Assembly (NCBI GenBank): GCA_947483555.1
Contig: CANKMW010000018.1
Location: forward strand, 1 to 64,000
Origin: Myxococcales bacterium
GTDB lineage: Bacteria; Myxococcota_A; Polyangia; Haliangiales; Haliangiaceae
DNA length: 64,000 nt
Reading direction: 5' to 3'
Below, piece after piece: positions 63,951 through 64,000 of the stretch. The notes below the pieces were generated by a model, which made no database searches, was not told the origin of the DNA, and worked only from the letters and a program-made list of their open reading frames with translations. The first letter of the stretch is position 1, and every line of letters begins with the position of its first letter. A program made the position numbers and the translations under genes.

Positions 63951-63965
63951 TACGGTCGCCGCGAC

Positions 63966-64000
63966 GTGAGCAGCCACCTGCTGTGGATGGACATGGAGAT
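63966..64000 (+). CDS. orn: oligoribonuclease, first codons only
   Basis: GTG 63966 gives SSHLLWMDMEM at the window edge. The D-x-E in WMDMEM is the start of the DEDDh exonuclease motif ExoI of Orn, which degrades short RNAs and pGpG. Only 11 codons are visible; the match is short but the pattern is typical of the family start. Confidence 0.7.
   Translation, partial: MSSHLLWMDME

Overview
The window reads as chromosome of a very high-GC bacterium of the Myxococcota (myxobacteria), probably on the Polyangia/Haliangium side rather than Myxococcus. The evidence is several Hanks-type Ser/Thr kinases (one with the HRDFKPAN loop common in this group), FHA and sigma-54 regulators, many lipoproteins, MYXO-CTERM-like tails (Cys-Gly-Cys or Cys-Cys-Gly, then a membrane helix and Arg run), and VCBS and PPC-type secreted proteins. 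The placement is inferred from gene content. No rRNA, CRISPR array or intact mobile element was seen.

Layout. 1-7 kb: a J-like/TPR protein, a Ser/Thr kinase, a hexapeptide acyltransferase-like protein, a VCBS secreted protein and an APC transporter. 7-10.5 kb: an RRM protein, then a leftward set (deacetylase, crcB, metallophosphatase) with a decayed copy of the phosphatase 3-prime end beside it. 10.5-14.3 kb is a worn region: two frame-broken genes, two lipoproteins and the C-terminal part of a tyrosine integrase next to tRNA-Arg(CCT). 14.3-20.6 kb: hydrolase, PPC lipoprotein, di-haem peroxidase, two small related lipoproteins, surE and tRNA-Pro(GGG).

20.7-28.2 kb is the classic leftward translation cluster thrS-infC-rpmI-rplT-pheS-pheT-ihfA. 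It carries a strong structured RNA between infC and rpmI (candidate ribosomal-protein leader) and a terminator-like hairpin between rplT and pheS (candidate attenuator). 28-35 kb: cupredoxin, Uma2, DTW tRNA-modification enzyme, small zinc-ribbon proteins, kinase 2, tRNA-Val(GAC) and an ABC1/UbiB kinase. 35.7-42.7 kb is a rightward signalling set: kinase 3 (apparently starting on AUC), a TPR membrane protein, an FHA-GAF-sigma54 activator and two lipoproteins. 43-50 kb: DEAD-box helicase with a huge Arg/Asp-rich repeat, an M50-like protein and uvrA. 49.8-52 kb: a DUF4157 protein fused to a HET-C-like domain, the best toxin/effector candidate. 52-57 kb: methyltransferase, a seven-bladed PLL-like lectin, epmA-efp and a glycine-rich lipoprotein.

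57.3-62.4 kb is the most intriguing region: FHA protein, triple zinc-ribbon protein, ThiF-like E1, a degenerate second E1-like protein, JAMM peptidase, two DsrE-like proteins, a TusA-like protein, LarE and an M15 peptidase. Most neighbours overlap by 4 bases, so they are very likely one operon. Together they look like an unusual sulfur-transfer or ubiquitin-like-processing pathway without a visible ubiquitin-like protein. The window ends with a glutamate-synthase-like FMN protein and the first codons of orn.
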